Origin: Alphaproteobacteria bacterium
Lineage (GTDB): Bacteria > Pseudomonadota > Alphaproteobacteria > Rhodospirillales > Magnetovibrionaceae
Reading direction: 5' to 3'
Assembly: GCA_015231605.1 (NCBI GenBank)
Contig: JADGBG010000007.1
Coordinates: 1-37,966, forward strand
Length of the DNA: 37,966 nucleotides
Part shown: positions 24,311 through 32,459 of the stretch, piece after piece
How positions within the stretch are numbered: position 1 is the stretch's first letter
How the letters are laid out: every line of letters starts with the position of its first letter
Translations under genes and position numbers: made by a program
The notes under the pieces: model-generated
What the model saw: the letters and a program-made list of their open reading frames with translations, nothing else
Database searches by the model: none
Told to the model about the DNA's origin: nothing

Positions 24311-25205
24311 CAGGAACCTTCCGGACATTCGGGGTTGGGCGGCCCTGCGCGCGGTGGTGGAACGCGGCGGCGTTTCGGCCGCGGCCCAAGCGTTGGGTGT
24401 CGGCCAACCCGCCGTCACCAAGCGGATCAAGACGCTTGAGGAATGTTACGGCCTGCCTTTAACCGTGCGCCACGGCGGCGTGCTGCGTTTGACCGAGGCG
24501 GGAGAAAAGGTCTACCTTCTGGCCGTACAGACGCTGGAACGCCAGTTTACGCTGCGCAATGAATTGAAATACCTGGCGCACGGTCACACCACCTTGCACC
24601 TTGACGTCACCATGGCCATCGGCGAACACTTTCTTCCCCGTTTTCTGCTTCGCTTCGCCGAAAGATTTCCCCAGTACCGCGTGGATTCCCGACTGGCCTA
24701 CAGTCGCCAGATCTTCGCCAACCTGGCGAACGGCGTGGCGGATCTGGCGCTGCTGGAACGCGCGCCGGACCATCCGGACATTCTGGTGCAGAAGTGGATG
24801 GACGACGAACTTCTGCTGGTGTGCGGCCCCCATCACCCGCTGGCGCATGAAGAAATCATCCCGCCATCCATGCTGATGGATCTGCGCTACGTGTTGCGCG
24901 AGCCCGGATCCGCCCCACGCATGGATCTGGACGAAGCGCTGCGGCGCCTCGGCTACGGTGATCTCGATATCGTCCTGGAAGTGGGCTCCACCGACGCCCT
25001 TGTCGACATGTTGCGCCGTGGCCCGCACGTCAGTTTCCTGCCCCGCTTCGCGGTGATCGACGAAATCGCGGCGGGACGTCTGCACCACGTCAAGGTCAGC
25101 GGGTTTCACATCCTGCGCACCCTTTGGATCGCCCGTCACCGGGACTGCATCGACCACCCCGTGGCCGATGCCTTCATATCCATCGTCCGGGAAGTCGATG
25201 GTTGA
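24303..25205 (+). CDS. LysR-family transcriptional regulator
   Basis: 300 aa. N-terminal winged helix-turn-helix (about 6-65) with WAALRAVVERGGVSAAAQAL and GVGQPAVTKRIKTLEECYGL, the LysR DNA-binding signature. A linker helix (QTLERQFTLRNELKYLAHG) leads to the periplasmic-binding-like effector domain (about 95-295). Length is normal. Divergently transcribed from the small membrane protein-Usp-TSUP unit across a 205-base gap, so regulation of that unit is the simplest inference. The effector is unknown; an organic or sulfur anion would fit a TSUP partner. The start at 24303 has no ribosome site. Its stop is seven bases from the end of the convergent kinase remnant. Confidence 0.92.
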   Translation: MEYRNLPDIRGWAALRAVVERGGVSAAAQALGVGQPAVTKRIKTLEECYGLPLTVRHGGVLRLTEAGEKVYLLAVQTLERQFTLRNELKYLAHGHTTLHLDVTMAIGEHFLPRFLLRFAERFPQYRVDSRLAYSRQIFANLANGVADLALLERAPDHPDILVQKWMDDELLLVCGPHHPLAHEEIIPPSMLMDLRYVLREPGSAPRMDLDEALRRLGYGDLDIVLEVGSTDALVDMLRRGPHVSFLPRFAVIDEIAAGRLHHVKVSGFHILRTLWIARHRDCIDHPVADAFISIVREVDG

Positions 25206-25211
25206 CCGTCA

Positions 25212-25398
25212 TCAATGAACCGAGGCGCCAGCACCGGGGTCAATGGGAAGCTTGACGGCAAACGTAGCCCCCAGCCCTTCGCGACTGATCACGGACAATG
25301 CCCCATGGTGCAGGTTGACCAGCTGGGCCTTGCCGCGCAGGTCCCGTCCGCGCAATAGACGACACCGACATCCAGGCTATCCAGTATGGACTGGTGGC
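25212..25398 (-). pseudogene. Remnant of a PAS-type sensor histidine kinase
   Basis: On the minus strand two pieces of a sensor kinase survive in different frames. At about 25398-25330 the translation HQSILDSLDVGVVYCADG looks like the start of a PAS domain. At about 25331-25212 another frame reads GKAQLVNLHHGALSVISREG and LGATFAVKLPID before a TGA, which is the usual end of a HATPase_c domain (LVxLHxGxxxVxSxxGxGxTFxxxLP). The HisKA domain and most of the ATPase domain are missing, so the gene has lost its middle and its frame. It lies directly behind the hybrid kinase gene. Confidence 0.55.
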
Positions 25399-25400
25399 CT

Positions 25401-27002
25401 TCAACGTCCCTGGAGATCCCCCAACACCTCTTTCAGGACGGAGAGGATCTCATTGACGGAAAACGGCTTGGTAATGTATTTGCGAAACCCGGACTGCATC
25501 CCCCGTTCGACATCCTGGGCCATGGCGTTGGCGGTCAGGGCGTAGACGGGAATGTCCCGGGTCTGCTGGTTTTCCTTGAGCTTCTCGAGGACCTCATAGC
25601 CCGTCATGCCGGGCAAGTTGATGTCGAGAAAAATCAGATCGGGCTTATCGTTCACCGCCATGTCGATGCCCGTCAGGGGCTCCATGGCGGAAATCATGGT
25701 GACGCCACCCATCCGTTGCAGCAGCATTTCCATGAGCTTGAGGTTGGCGGGGTTGTCTTCGATGTACAAAACCACGCCCTTGCCCTTCTTGGCCCCGGCG
25801 TCCTTTTGCGCCACGGCCAGGGTGCCTTGCGCCCTTGCATCGTCCAATGCGATCTTGCGCTCGGAACGGGGCATTTCCACCTGGAACGTGCTGCCCTGCC
25901 CGACTTCACTTTCCACGCCGATGCGCCCCCCCATGCGCTCCACCAACTGTTTGGTGATGGTCAGACCGATGCCGGTGCCCTCGATCTCCGAATGTTCGGC
26001 GTCCAACCGGTTGAATGGCTCGAACAGGGCATCCAGCTGATCCGCGGACACGCCCCGTCCGGTGTCGGAAACGGACAGGCGCTGCATCGCGCCGGGGGAC
26101 ATCGGCGCGCTGATGGTGACGGCCCCGTTTACACGGTTGTATTTGACCGCATTGGACAAAAGGTTGAGGAGGACCTGCTTGAAACGGACCCGATCCACCC
26201 GGATGGACGATGCCGAGGATACGCTGGCGTCGACATGGATCTGTATGCCGCCCCGCTCCGCCAGCCCCTTGAGCAAGGTGACACAATCGCTGACGATTTC
26301 ACCCGGCGCGACATCTTCGAAAACGAGGTCCACCTTGCCGGCCTCGATCTTGGCCAGGTCCAAGACCTGGTTGATCAGTTCCAGAAGGTGCTGACCACCG
26401 CTCATGATGTGCTCGACGCTGGCGCGCTGCCCTTCGCTCAAGGGCTCCTTGGGGTTGAATTCCAGCATCTGACCGAAGCCCAGGATGGCGTTCAACGGGG
26501 TGCGCAACTCATGGCTCATGGACGACAGGAAGTCGGATTTCTTTTGGTTGGCTTCCTCGGCGGCCCGCACGGCGACCTTCAACGCCCGGTTCGCCTGGAT
26601 GTTTTCCAGCATCCTGGTCAGACGCAGCTTCATGATGGGCCAGTGAATGGGTTTGGAAACGTAATCGCTCGCCCCAACATTCAAGGCCTTGTCGACGGAC
26701 TCGTCGTCCAGCAGAACCGTCACCATGAGGATCGGGACGTCCTGCCCATGGACCAGTCCCCGAATGGCCTGACACACCTGGAACCCGTCAAGGCCCGGCA
26801 TTTGTCCGTCCAACGAAACCAAGTCCGGCGCATGGTCCCGAAACATCTTGAGAGCGGCATGACCGTTATCGGCGACGATCACCCGACACCCCATCTTTTC
26901 CAGAAAGGAACTCAGCGTTTTGACAAACAACGGCTCGTCGTCCGCCACGAGAACCAGCGGCTGCTTATCCTGGTTGCCGTCATTGGAATCGGATTGCGTC
27001 AT
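25401..27002 (-). CDS. Soluble hybrid histidine kinase (REC-HisKA-HATPase-REC)
   Basis: 533 aa with no membrane segment. Domain order: receiver 1 (about 15-130) with acidic pair D21-D22, phosphoacceptor D65 (LVSLDGQMPG) and Lys in VSKPI; a short coiled linker; HisKA with H164 in MSHELRTPLNA; HATPase_c (about 270-380) with N box LLNLLSNAVKYN, G boxes DTGRGV and GTGIGLTIT; receiver 2 (about 408-525) with D460 (LIFLDINLPGMTG) and Lys in ITKPF. A receiver at the front suggests that another kinase feeds it; a receiver at the end suggests transfer on to a response regulator or phosphotransfer protein. No partner lies nearby. Signal and output are unknown. Confidence 0.92.
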   Translation of the reverse strand: MTQSDSNDGNQDKQPLVLVADDEPLFVKTLSSFLEKMGCRVIVADNGHAALKMFRDHAPDLVSLDGQMPGLDGFQVCQAIRGLVHGQDVPILMVTVLLDDESVDKALNVGASDYVSKPIHWPIMKLRLTRMLENIQANRALKVAVRAAEEANQKKSDFLSSMSHELRTPLNAILGFGQMLEFNPKEPLSEGQRASVEHIMSGGQHLLELINQVLDLAKIEAGKVDLVFEDVAPGEIVSDCVTLLKGLAERGGIQIHVDASVSSASSIRVDRVRFKQVLLNLLSNAVKYNRVNGAVTISAPMSPGAMQRLSVSDTGRGVSADQLDALFEPFNRLDAEHSEIEGTGIGLTITKQLVERMGGRIGVESEVGQGSTFQVEMPRSERKIALDDARAQGTLAVAQKDAGAKKGKGVVLYIEDNPANLKLMEMLLQRMGGVTMISAMEPLTGIDMAVNDKPDLIFLDINLPGMTGYEVLEKLKENQQTRDIPVYALTANAMAQDVERGMQSGFRKYITKPFSVNEILSVLKEVLGDLQGR

Positions 27003-27086
27003 TCGCCTGCCTGCACAGTCATGAGAACCAACCTCACGCGGAATACAGGGATATTCCCGATGTCCGTGCGTTGCAAGTTAAAACCG

Positions 27087-27488
27087 TTATGCGCGTTCAA
27101 TGAGCTCGATCTTATACCCATCTGGGTCCTGAAGAAAGGCGATGACGGTCGTTCCATGCTTCATGGGCCCCGGCTTTCGGGTGATGACGACACCTTGACG
27201 CTCCATCTCCTCGCAGACGGCGTAGATGTCCGGCACGGCGACGGCAAGGTGCCCGAACCCACCGCCCAGCGCGTAAGGTTCCGTTTGGTCCCAGTTGTGG
27301 GTGAGTTCGATCACCGTATGATCCGTTTCCGCCCCGTATCCCAGGAACGCCAAGGTGAACCGCCCCTCGGGATAATCCTTGCGGCGCAACACCTTCATGC
27401 CCAAGTGGCGGGTGTAGAAATCGATCGACGCATCCAGTTCGAGCACTCGGATCATGGTGTGGAGCAAGCGGAATTCGGCATCGCTCAT
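27087..27488 (-). CDS. gloA: Lactoylglutathione lyase (glyoxalase I)
   Basis: 133 aa glyoxalase I converting the methylglyoxal-glutathione hemithioacetal to S-lactoylglutathione. Metal ligands His (RLLHTMIRV), Glu (TVIELTHNW), His (FGHLAVAV) and Glu (YKIELIE) are all present. The short form without the extra loops is typical of Ni/Co-dependent bacterial enzymes. The start overlaps the lpxB stop (ATGA), so it is coupled to lipid A synthesis genes; this pairing is unrelated by pathway. A small dyad GGAATA-6-TATTCC (27040-27057) lies past its 3' end. Confidence 0.95.
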   Translation of the reverse strand: MSDAEFRLLHTMIRVLELDASIDFYTRHLGMKVLRRKDYPEGRFTLAFLGYGAETDHTVIELTHNWDQTEPYALGGGFGHLAVAVPDIYAVCEEMERQGVVITRKPGPMKHGTTVIAFLQDPDGYKIELIERA

Positions 27489-28669
27489 GGCATTTTTCCC
27501 TTCTTCATGACACTCAACACGACATCGGCCGCCCGTTCGCCCGGCGCCACGCCGTCCGGTTCGAAGTGCGCCAGGGCCTCGCGCGCGCCCTCCAACTGAC
27601 GCAGGCGCGCGCCGGCGTCGCCCAACAGGCGCGCCAATTCCCGGGCCAGGTTATCCGGGGTGCAGTCATCCTGGATATATTCCGGGATGGCCTCGCGTCC
27701 CAAAACGATGTTCAGCAGGTTGGCGAACGGCGTTTTGATCAACCATTTCCCGATCACGCCCGTCAACGCGTTGACGCGGTATGCGATCGCGTGCGCCACG
27801 CCCGCCATCGCCAGCTCCAAGGTCACGGTGCCGCTGGCCGCGAGCGCGCAGGTGGCGGCGGCGAAGGCGTCGTGTTTTTCCTCCGCCCCGACCACGGCCA
27901 CGGCGATCGGCCAGGAGCGGGTATCGGCGCGGATCCGTTCCCGCAAGTGATCGACGGCCGGAATGGCGACGCGAAGACCCGGAAATTGCGCCATCAAACG
28001 GGCCACCGTGTCGCCGAACACCGGCAGAAGACGGGAAACCTCGCCCGTCCGGCTTCCGGGCAGGAGCAGAAGCAAGGGCGCGTCGGCCGGTACGCCATGG
28101 CGGGACCGAAAGGCCTCGCCATCACCGTGGGCGAAACCGGCGCTGACCACCGGATGGCCGACAAAGGTCGCATCCAGGCCCTCGCGATGGAAATAGGGCG
28201 GTTCGAACGGCAACAGGCACAGCAGATGATCCAGAAATTTGGCCACCTTGGCCGCGCGTCCGGGACGCCATGCCCAGACGCTTGGGGCCACATAATGGAC
28301 CACGGGCGCGGCGCCGCCGGCGGCGCGGAGCTTTTTGACGACGCGGAAACAGAAGTCCGGCGCGTCGATGGTGACCACCACGTCGGGCTGGACGCGCAGA
28401 ATCTCGTCGGCCGTCTCCTGCATCCGGCGCAACAGCAACGGCAAACGCGGCAGCACCTCGAACACGCCCATCACCGCCAGATCGGTCATGGGGAAGAGAC
28501 TCCTCTCCAGACCCGCCGCCAGCATTTTTGGACCGCCGATCCCGGCGAAGCGAACGCCGCCGTCCGTCTTGGCGAGAAGCCCCGCCATCAGGCTGGCGCC
28601 CAAGGCGTCACCCGAATGTTCGCCCACGACAAGAAACACCAGGGGCGCGCCGCCTGCATCATCGTTCAT
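27485..28669 (-). CDS. lpxB: Lipid-A-disaccharide synthase
   Basis: 394 aa glycosyltransferase (GT19) joining lipid X to UDP-2,3-diacylglucosamine. Motifs: LVVGEHSGDALGASLM (near the usual GExSGD), FAGIGGPKM, IDAPDFCFRV, HYVAPSVWAWRPGRA, VGHPVV, LLPGSRTGEV and the C-terminal AASGTVTLELAMAGV. Start at 28669 overlaps the lpxI stop by ATGA; a much longer upstream reading is antisense noise. Its end overlaps gloA. Confidence 0.97.
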   Translation of the reverse strand: MNDDAGGAPLVFLVVGEHSGDALGASLMAGLLAKTDGGVRFAGIGGPKMLAAGLERSLFPMTDLAVMGVFEVLPRLPLLLRRMQETADEILRVQPDVVVTIDAPDFCFRVVKKLRAAGGAAPVVHYVAPSVWAWRPGRAAKVAKFLDHLLCLLPFEPPYFHREGLDATFVGHPVVSAGFAHGDGEAFRSRHGVPADAPLLLLLPGSRTGEVSRLLPVFGDTVARLMAQFPGLRVAIPAVDHLRERIRADTRSWPIAVAVVGAEEKHDAFAAATCALAASGTVTLELAMAGVAHAIAYRVNALTGVIGKWLIKTPFANLLNIVLGREAIPEYIQDDCTPDNLARELARLLGDAGARLRQLEGAREALAHFEPDGVAPGERAADVVLSVMKKGKMP

Positions 28670-29481
28670 ATCTTCACCCCCGCAACGAACAGCCCCAGGC
28701 CGTCGGCGGCGCGAACGATCTCGTCTCGCCCAACGGTCAGGCTGGCCCCGGCCTCGACGACGATCCCCTTCAAACCGGCCGCGTGCGCATTCTCCACCGT
28801 GACGCGCCCGATGGTCGGCAAATCCGCGCGCCGGTCCTGGCCGGGTTTGCACATCTTGGCGAGCACGCCGCCATGGGCGGCGCCGCTGGCGGCCAAGCGC
28901 TTGAGCATGGCGTCCGTCCCGTCTGGCCCTTCGGTCGCCACCACCCGGCCCTCCAACGCGACGGCGGCTTGGCCCCGGTCCTCGGCTCCCAGATCCAACG
29001 CGGCCCGGCAGGCGACGTCCATGTCGGCGCGCGCCCGCGCGTCGGGCGCGGCGCGGCCCAGCACACCTTCGGGCGTGAGGAGTTCGGGCATCACCTCGTG
29101 GACGCCCACCATGCGAAACCCTTCGGTCCGTTCCAGGTGGTTCATGATGGCGCGCAATAGCCCGTCGTCCCCCCGGTTGAACACACCGCCGGCCAGGATT
29201 TTCATGGCCTTCGCGTCGGGCATGAGACCGGCCAGGGAAGGACGGCGGATGCGCCCGGCCATCACCAGTTCGCCGACGCCATGATCCTTGAGCGCACGGA
29301 TCGTCGATCCCGCGGCGCCCAGCCGCATCCAGGCGTGATCGACACCCTGGACGGTTTCGGGATCGCATTGGTCCTTGAAGGCGACGACGAAAACCTCGCG
29401 CCCCGAACGGCGACAGGCGTCGAGGATCAGGCGGGGCAATTCCCCCCCGCCGGCCAGCAGTCCCAGTCTAGGCCGCATCAT
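28666..29481 (-). CDS. lpxI: UDP-2,3-diacylglucosamine pyrophosphatase (LpxI type)
   Basis: 271 aa. It hydrolyses UDP-2,3-diacylglucosamine to lipid X, the step done by LpxH in E. coli. LpxI (DUF1009) is the form found in Caulobacter and many other alphaproteobacteria. Seen: LGLLAGGGELPRLI at the N-terminus, the MAGRIRRPSL segment, LGAEDRGQAAV and ADLPTIGRVTVENA with GLKGIVVEAG at the end, all typical of the family. Two adjacent start codons at 29481 and 29478; it overlaps lpxA by 14 bases and lpxB by 4. Confidence 0.95.
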   Translation of the reverse strand: MMRPRLGLLAGGGELPRLILDACRRSGREVFVVAFKDQCDPETVQGVDHAWMRLGAAGSTIRALKDHGVGELVMAGRIRRPSLAGLMPDAKAMKILAGGVFNRGDDGLLRAIMNHLERTEGFRMVGVHEVMPELLTPEGVLGRAAPDARARADMDVACRAALDLGAEDRGQAAVALEGRVVATEGPDGTDAMLKRLAASGAAHGGVLAKMCKPGQDRRADLPTIGRVTVENAHAAGLKGIVVEAGASLTVGRDEIVRAADGLGLFVAGVKI

Positions 29482-30268
29482 CCAGTTTCGGCTGGCACAC
29501 CCGGCGCGAGCTGTCGGCGCGGATGAACTCGACGATGTCCATCACCGGCTCAATGCCGTTGAACATTTCCGCCACGTCGGCCAGCCGTTCGGCCATGGTG
29601 CCTTCCTGCGCGAACAGCAGACGGTAGGCGTTGCGCATGGCGTGGATGGTGTCGCGATCGAAGCCGCGGCGCTTCAATCCCACCAGATTGAGACCGGACA
29701 AGTGCGCGCGGTTGCCGGTGACGGTGGCATACGGAATGACGTCGTTTTCCACCCCGGTCATGCCGCCGATCATGGCGTGCTTGCCAATGCGCACGAACTG
29801 GTGAACGGCGCTAAGCCCGCCGACGATGGCGAACTCCCCGACCTCCACATGGCCGGCCAGCGTGGCGTTGTTGACCAGGATCACGTTGTCGGACACCTGG
29901 CAATCATGGGCGACGTGCGCGCCCACCATGAACAGGCAGTTGTCGCCCACCTTGGTCAGCAGGCCGCCGCCCTCGGTGCCGGGGTTCATGGTGACGTGTT
30001 CACGAATGACGGTGTTGCAGCCGATTTCCAAGCGCGACGCTTCGCCATGGAATTTGAGGTCCTGGGGCTGCGATCCGATGGACGCGAAGGGAAACACCCG
30101 CGTTCCCGCGCCGATGGACGTGTCGCCGGCCACCACGACGTGGCTGTCCAGGCGCACGCCGTCGCCCAGGCGAACGGCCGCGCCAACGACGCAAAACGGT
30201 CCAATGGCGACATTTTCGCCCAATTGCGCCCCATCTTCGATGATGGCCGTGGGATGGATCATGGTCAT
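29468..30268 (-). CDS. lpxA: UDP-N-acetylglucosamine O-acyltransferase
   Basis: 266 aa left-handed beta-helix acyltransferase starting lipid A synthesis with an acyl-ACP donor. Hexapeptide repeats run from the N-terminus (IHPTAIIEDGAQLG, VAIGPFCVVG); the catalytic His lies in FMVGAHVAHDC; the C-terminal helical region (RRGFDRDTIHAMRNAYRLLF) is typical. Start at 30268, with a second ATG two codons in. Overlaps lpxI by 14 bases; fabZ is 94 bases upstream. Confidence 0.97.
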   Translation of the reverse strand: MTMIHPTAIIEDGAQLGENVAIGPFCVVGAAVRLGDGVRLDSHVVVAGDTSIGAGTRVFPFASIGSQPQDLKFHGEASRLEIGCNTVIREHVTMNPGTEGGGLLTKVGDNCLFMVGAHVAHDCQVSDNVILVNNATLAGHVEVGEFAIVGGLSAVHQFVRIGKHAMIGGMTGVENDVIPYATVTGNRAHLSGLNLVGLKRRGFDRDTIHAMRNAYRLLFAQEGTMAERLADVAEMFNGIEPVMDIVEFIRADSSRRVCQPKLDDAA

Positions 30269-30362
30269 GTTGTCCCCAAACTTTGCCGGAACCGGTAATC
30301 AGTCTTACACGCCCGCCCTTCGGTCCGGCCAATCAAACTCGATTACGAATTGTTTCCGCCGC

Positions 30363-30812
30363 TTAGCGGTCGACGATCATGGCCGAGAAGGTGGCCTCGG
30401 ACACCACGGTGTCGCCGACCTTGGCTTGGCCCGTGAATTTGTAAACGTTGCGCTTGGAACGCTGCAACTGAACGTGCAATTCCAGGATCGACCCCGGCAA
30501 TACGGGCTTGCGAAAACGCGCGTCGTCCACGGTCATGAAATAGACGAGCTTGCCTTCCGCTTCCGGCCCCAGGGTCGCCACGACCAGGACGCCGGCGGTC
30601 TGCGCCATCGCCTCGACGATCAACACGCCCGGCATGATCGGATGTCCGGGGAAATGGCCACGGAAAAAGTCTTCTTCGCCGGTGACGGTCTTGACGCCCA
30701 CGCAGGTTTCGCCGTGAACGATGTCGCGCACCTCGTCGATCAACAAAAACGGATCGCGGTGCGGGATCATGTCCTTGATGCGATCGACGTTCAAAAACGT
30801 TTCGGAACTCAC
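30363..30812 (-). CDS. fabZ: 3-hydroxyacyl-[acyl-carrier-protein] dehydratase
   Basis: 149 aa hotdog-fold dehydratase of fatty acid elongation. [13 protein letters not shown], the catalytic His in [16 protein letters not shown] and the Glu in [10 protein letters not shown] are present. The start is GTG at 30812, which overlaps the lpxD stop (GTGA) and has GGGGG about eight bases upstream; a longer in-frame reading through lpxD is not credible. Co-location with lpxA and lpxD links acyl-chain supply with lipid A acylation. Confidence 0.96.
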   Translation of the reverse strand: MSSETFLNVDRIKDMIPHRDPFLLIDEVRDIVHGETCVGVKTVTGEEDFFRGHFPGHPIMPGVLIVEAMAQTAGVLVVATLGPEAEGKLVYFMTVDDARFRKPVLPGSILELHVQLQRSKRNVYKFTGQAKVGDTVVSEATFSAMIVDR

Positions 30813-31840
30813 GTATCTGCCCCCTTCTTCGTTTTCGCCCTGGCGAGATGCCCCAAGGCGGCCAACTGTCTCCAATATTCCTTCGCGGGCTGCGCCGGCG
30901 AGCCGACGACGGTCTGCCCCGGCTCCACGTCGCGCATGAGACCGCTTTGCGCCGCAATGCGCGCGCCATCGCCGATGTTGAGGTGTCCGGCCGAACCAAC
31001 CTGACCGCCCATCATGACATAATTGCCGATTTTGGTGCTTCCCGACAATCCCGACTGCGCGGCGAAAAGGCAGCCGGAACCGATTTCGACGTTGTGGCCG
31101 ATCTGAACCAGATTGTCGATTTTGGTGCCCGTGCGTATGACGGTGTCCGGCCCCGCGCCGCGGTCGATGCAGGCGTTCGCCCCGATATCGACGTCGTCTC
31201 CGATGACGACGCGGCCCAGTTGAGGAACTTTCAGGTGACGCGCGCCCGGCGCAAACCCGAACCCGTCCTGGCCGATGCGGACGCCGGGATGAAACACGCA
31301 ATCCTTGCCGATCACGGCGAACTGAATGGTGACGTTCGGACCGATCCTACAGCCGTCGCCGATAACGACGCCCGGACCGATGGTGGAATTGGATCCGATC
31401 CAGCAGTCGGCGCCGATTTCCGCCCCCTCCCCGATCACCGCGCCCGCGTCGACTTGACACCCCGCGCCGAGAACGGCGCCGTCGGCGACCACCGCCGCGG
31501 CGTGAACGCCGGGCGTGAGGCCACCCTGAGGATAATACGCCTGCGCCACGCGGGCGTAACCGCCGTAGGGGTCTTCCGTCACCAACAGCGCCATGCCGCC
31601 CGGCGCCTGATCGGCGAAGCGGGACGAGACGATGCACGCGCCAGCGGCGCTCGTGCGGAAGGCGTCGGCATAGGCCTTGTTGTCGAGAAAGCTCACCTGC
31701 CCCTGGGTGGCGGCATGCAGGGGCGCGACATCATCGAACACCGCATCCGCGTCGCCGGAACGGATTTCCGCCCCGGCGATTTCGGCGAGTTCCTTAAGGG
31801 TAAACGGGCCTGACCTGCGAAAAAACCTGGGATCCGCCAT
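30809..31840 (-). CDS. lpxD: UDP-3-O-(3-hydroxyacyl)glucosamine N-acyltransferase
   Basis: 343 aa trimeric acyltransferase adding the second acyl chain in lipid A synthesis. An N-terminal uridine-binding domain (FTLKELAEIAGAEI, VSFLDNKAYADAF) precedes a left-handed beta-helix of hexapeptide repeats; the catalytic His lies in VQIGHNVEIG. GRVVIGDDVDIGANACIDRG is characteristic of LpxD. The ATG at 31840 has GGGGGA upstream. Overlaps fabZ by 4 bases. Confidence 0.97.
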   Translation of the reverse strand: MADPRFFRRSGPFTLKELAEIAGAEIRSGDADAVFDDVAPLHAATQGQVSFLDNKAYADAFRTSAAGACIVSSRFADQAPGGMALLVTEDPYGGYARVAQAYYPQGGLTPGVHAAAVVADGAVLGAGCQVDAGAVIGEGAEIGADCWIGSNSTIGPGVVIGDGCRIGPNVTIQFAVIGKDCVFHPGVRIGQDGFGFAPGARHLKVPQLGRVVIGDDVDIGANACIDRGAGPDTVIRTGTKIDNLVQIGHNVEIGSGCLFAAQSGLSGSTKIGNYVMMGGQVGSAGHLNIGDGARIAAQSGLMRDVEPGQTVVGSPAQPAKEYWRQLAALGHLARAKTKKGADT

Positions 31841-31852
31841 CTCGATCCCCCG

Positions 31853-32449
31853 TCACTTGGACGGATCGGCGACGGTCACGGTCGGCAACCGCTTATCCAG
31901 GTCCTCCAACACGATTTTGCTGATGTCCAGTTGCGGGTCCGAAATGACGATCTGGGACTTCTGGAACACGACGGTGATGCCGTTCAATTTAACGACGTTC
32001 GTCACGGCCTCGCCGAAAGCCTTTTGCACCTTGGAGGTGGCGTCGACGCGGACTTTGTTCAGCTTGATGTTGCTTTCCTGGGCCATCTTTTGCAGGGCGA
32101 CGCGGCGTTGCTGAAGATTTTTGCGCTCTTCCGCCAACACCTCCGGCGCCTGAACCGTGGTCTTGCGGGCCAGCGCTTCGTCGGCCTTCTTCAGGTCCTC
32201 GATCTCCTTGTCGATCTTGGTCTGAAGATTGCTTTGATGCTTCGCCATCTGATCATGGATGGTCTTCATGGCCTTGGCGTTGGAAAAAACGCCATCGACA
32301 TCCAACACCGCCATGAACACGCCCTGGGCCTGCGCCGGAGCGGCCGCGTCCTTGGCGGCCTCCTGGGCATGCGCCGTATTGGCGATCACACTGGCGGCAA
32401 TGGCGAACGCAGCCAATGAAGTCTTCACGATACTGTTGATCAAAGCCAT
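31853..32449 (-). CDS. skp: OmpH/Skp-family periplasmic chaperone
   Basis: 198 aa. MALINSIVKTSLAAFAIAAS with cleavage near AHAQ is a signal peptide; the mature protein holds the Skp pattern: short beta strand FMAVLDVDGVF, a long coiled-coil hairpin (about 60-150, KEIEDLKKADEAL to RVALQKMAQESN) and a C-terminal strand VVFQKSQIVIS. Trimeric Skp holds unfolded outer-membrane proteins on the way to BamA, whose gene is 10 bases upstream. AGGAG directly abuts the ATG, which is unusually close, so a slightly downstream TTG start cannot be excluded. Confidence 0.92.
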   Translation of the reverse strand: MALINSIVKTSLAAFAIAASVIANTAHAQEAAKDAAAPAQAQGVFMAVLDVDGVFSNAKAMKTIHDQMAKHQSNLQTKIDKEIEDLKKADEALARKTTVQAPEVLAEERKNLQQRRVALQKMAQESNIKLNKVRVDATSKVQKAFGEAVTNVVKLNGITVVFQKSQIVISDPQLDISKIVLEDLDKRLPTVTVADPSK

Positions 32450-32459
32450 CTCCTGGGGG

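Noticed and set aside
27040-27057. GGAATA-6-TATTCC dyad past gloA, similar to the lysR start dyad
   Set aside because: The arm order is reversed and there is no T-tract; probably a chance hairpin, not a second LysR site or a terminator.
25386-27599. 737-codon open frame on the plus strand opposite the hybrid kinase and gloA
   Set aside because: It is antisense shadow coding; the minus strand carries unmistakable receiver, kinase and glyoxalase motifs.
28670-29368. Long N-terminal extension of lpxB
   Set aside because: It is antisense-like Arg/Gly-rich sequence lying over lpxI in another frame; the LpxB homology begins exactly at the ATGA overlap at 28669.
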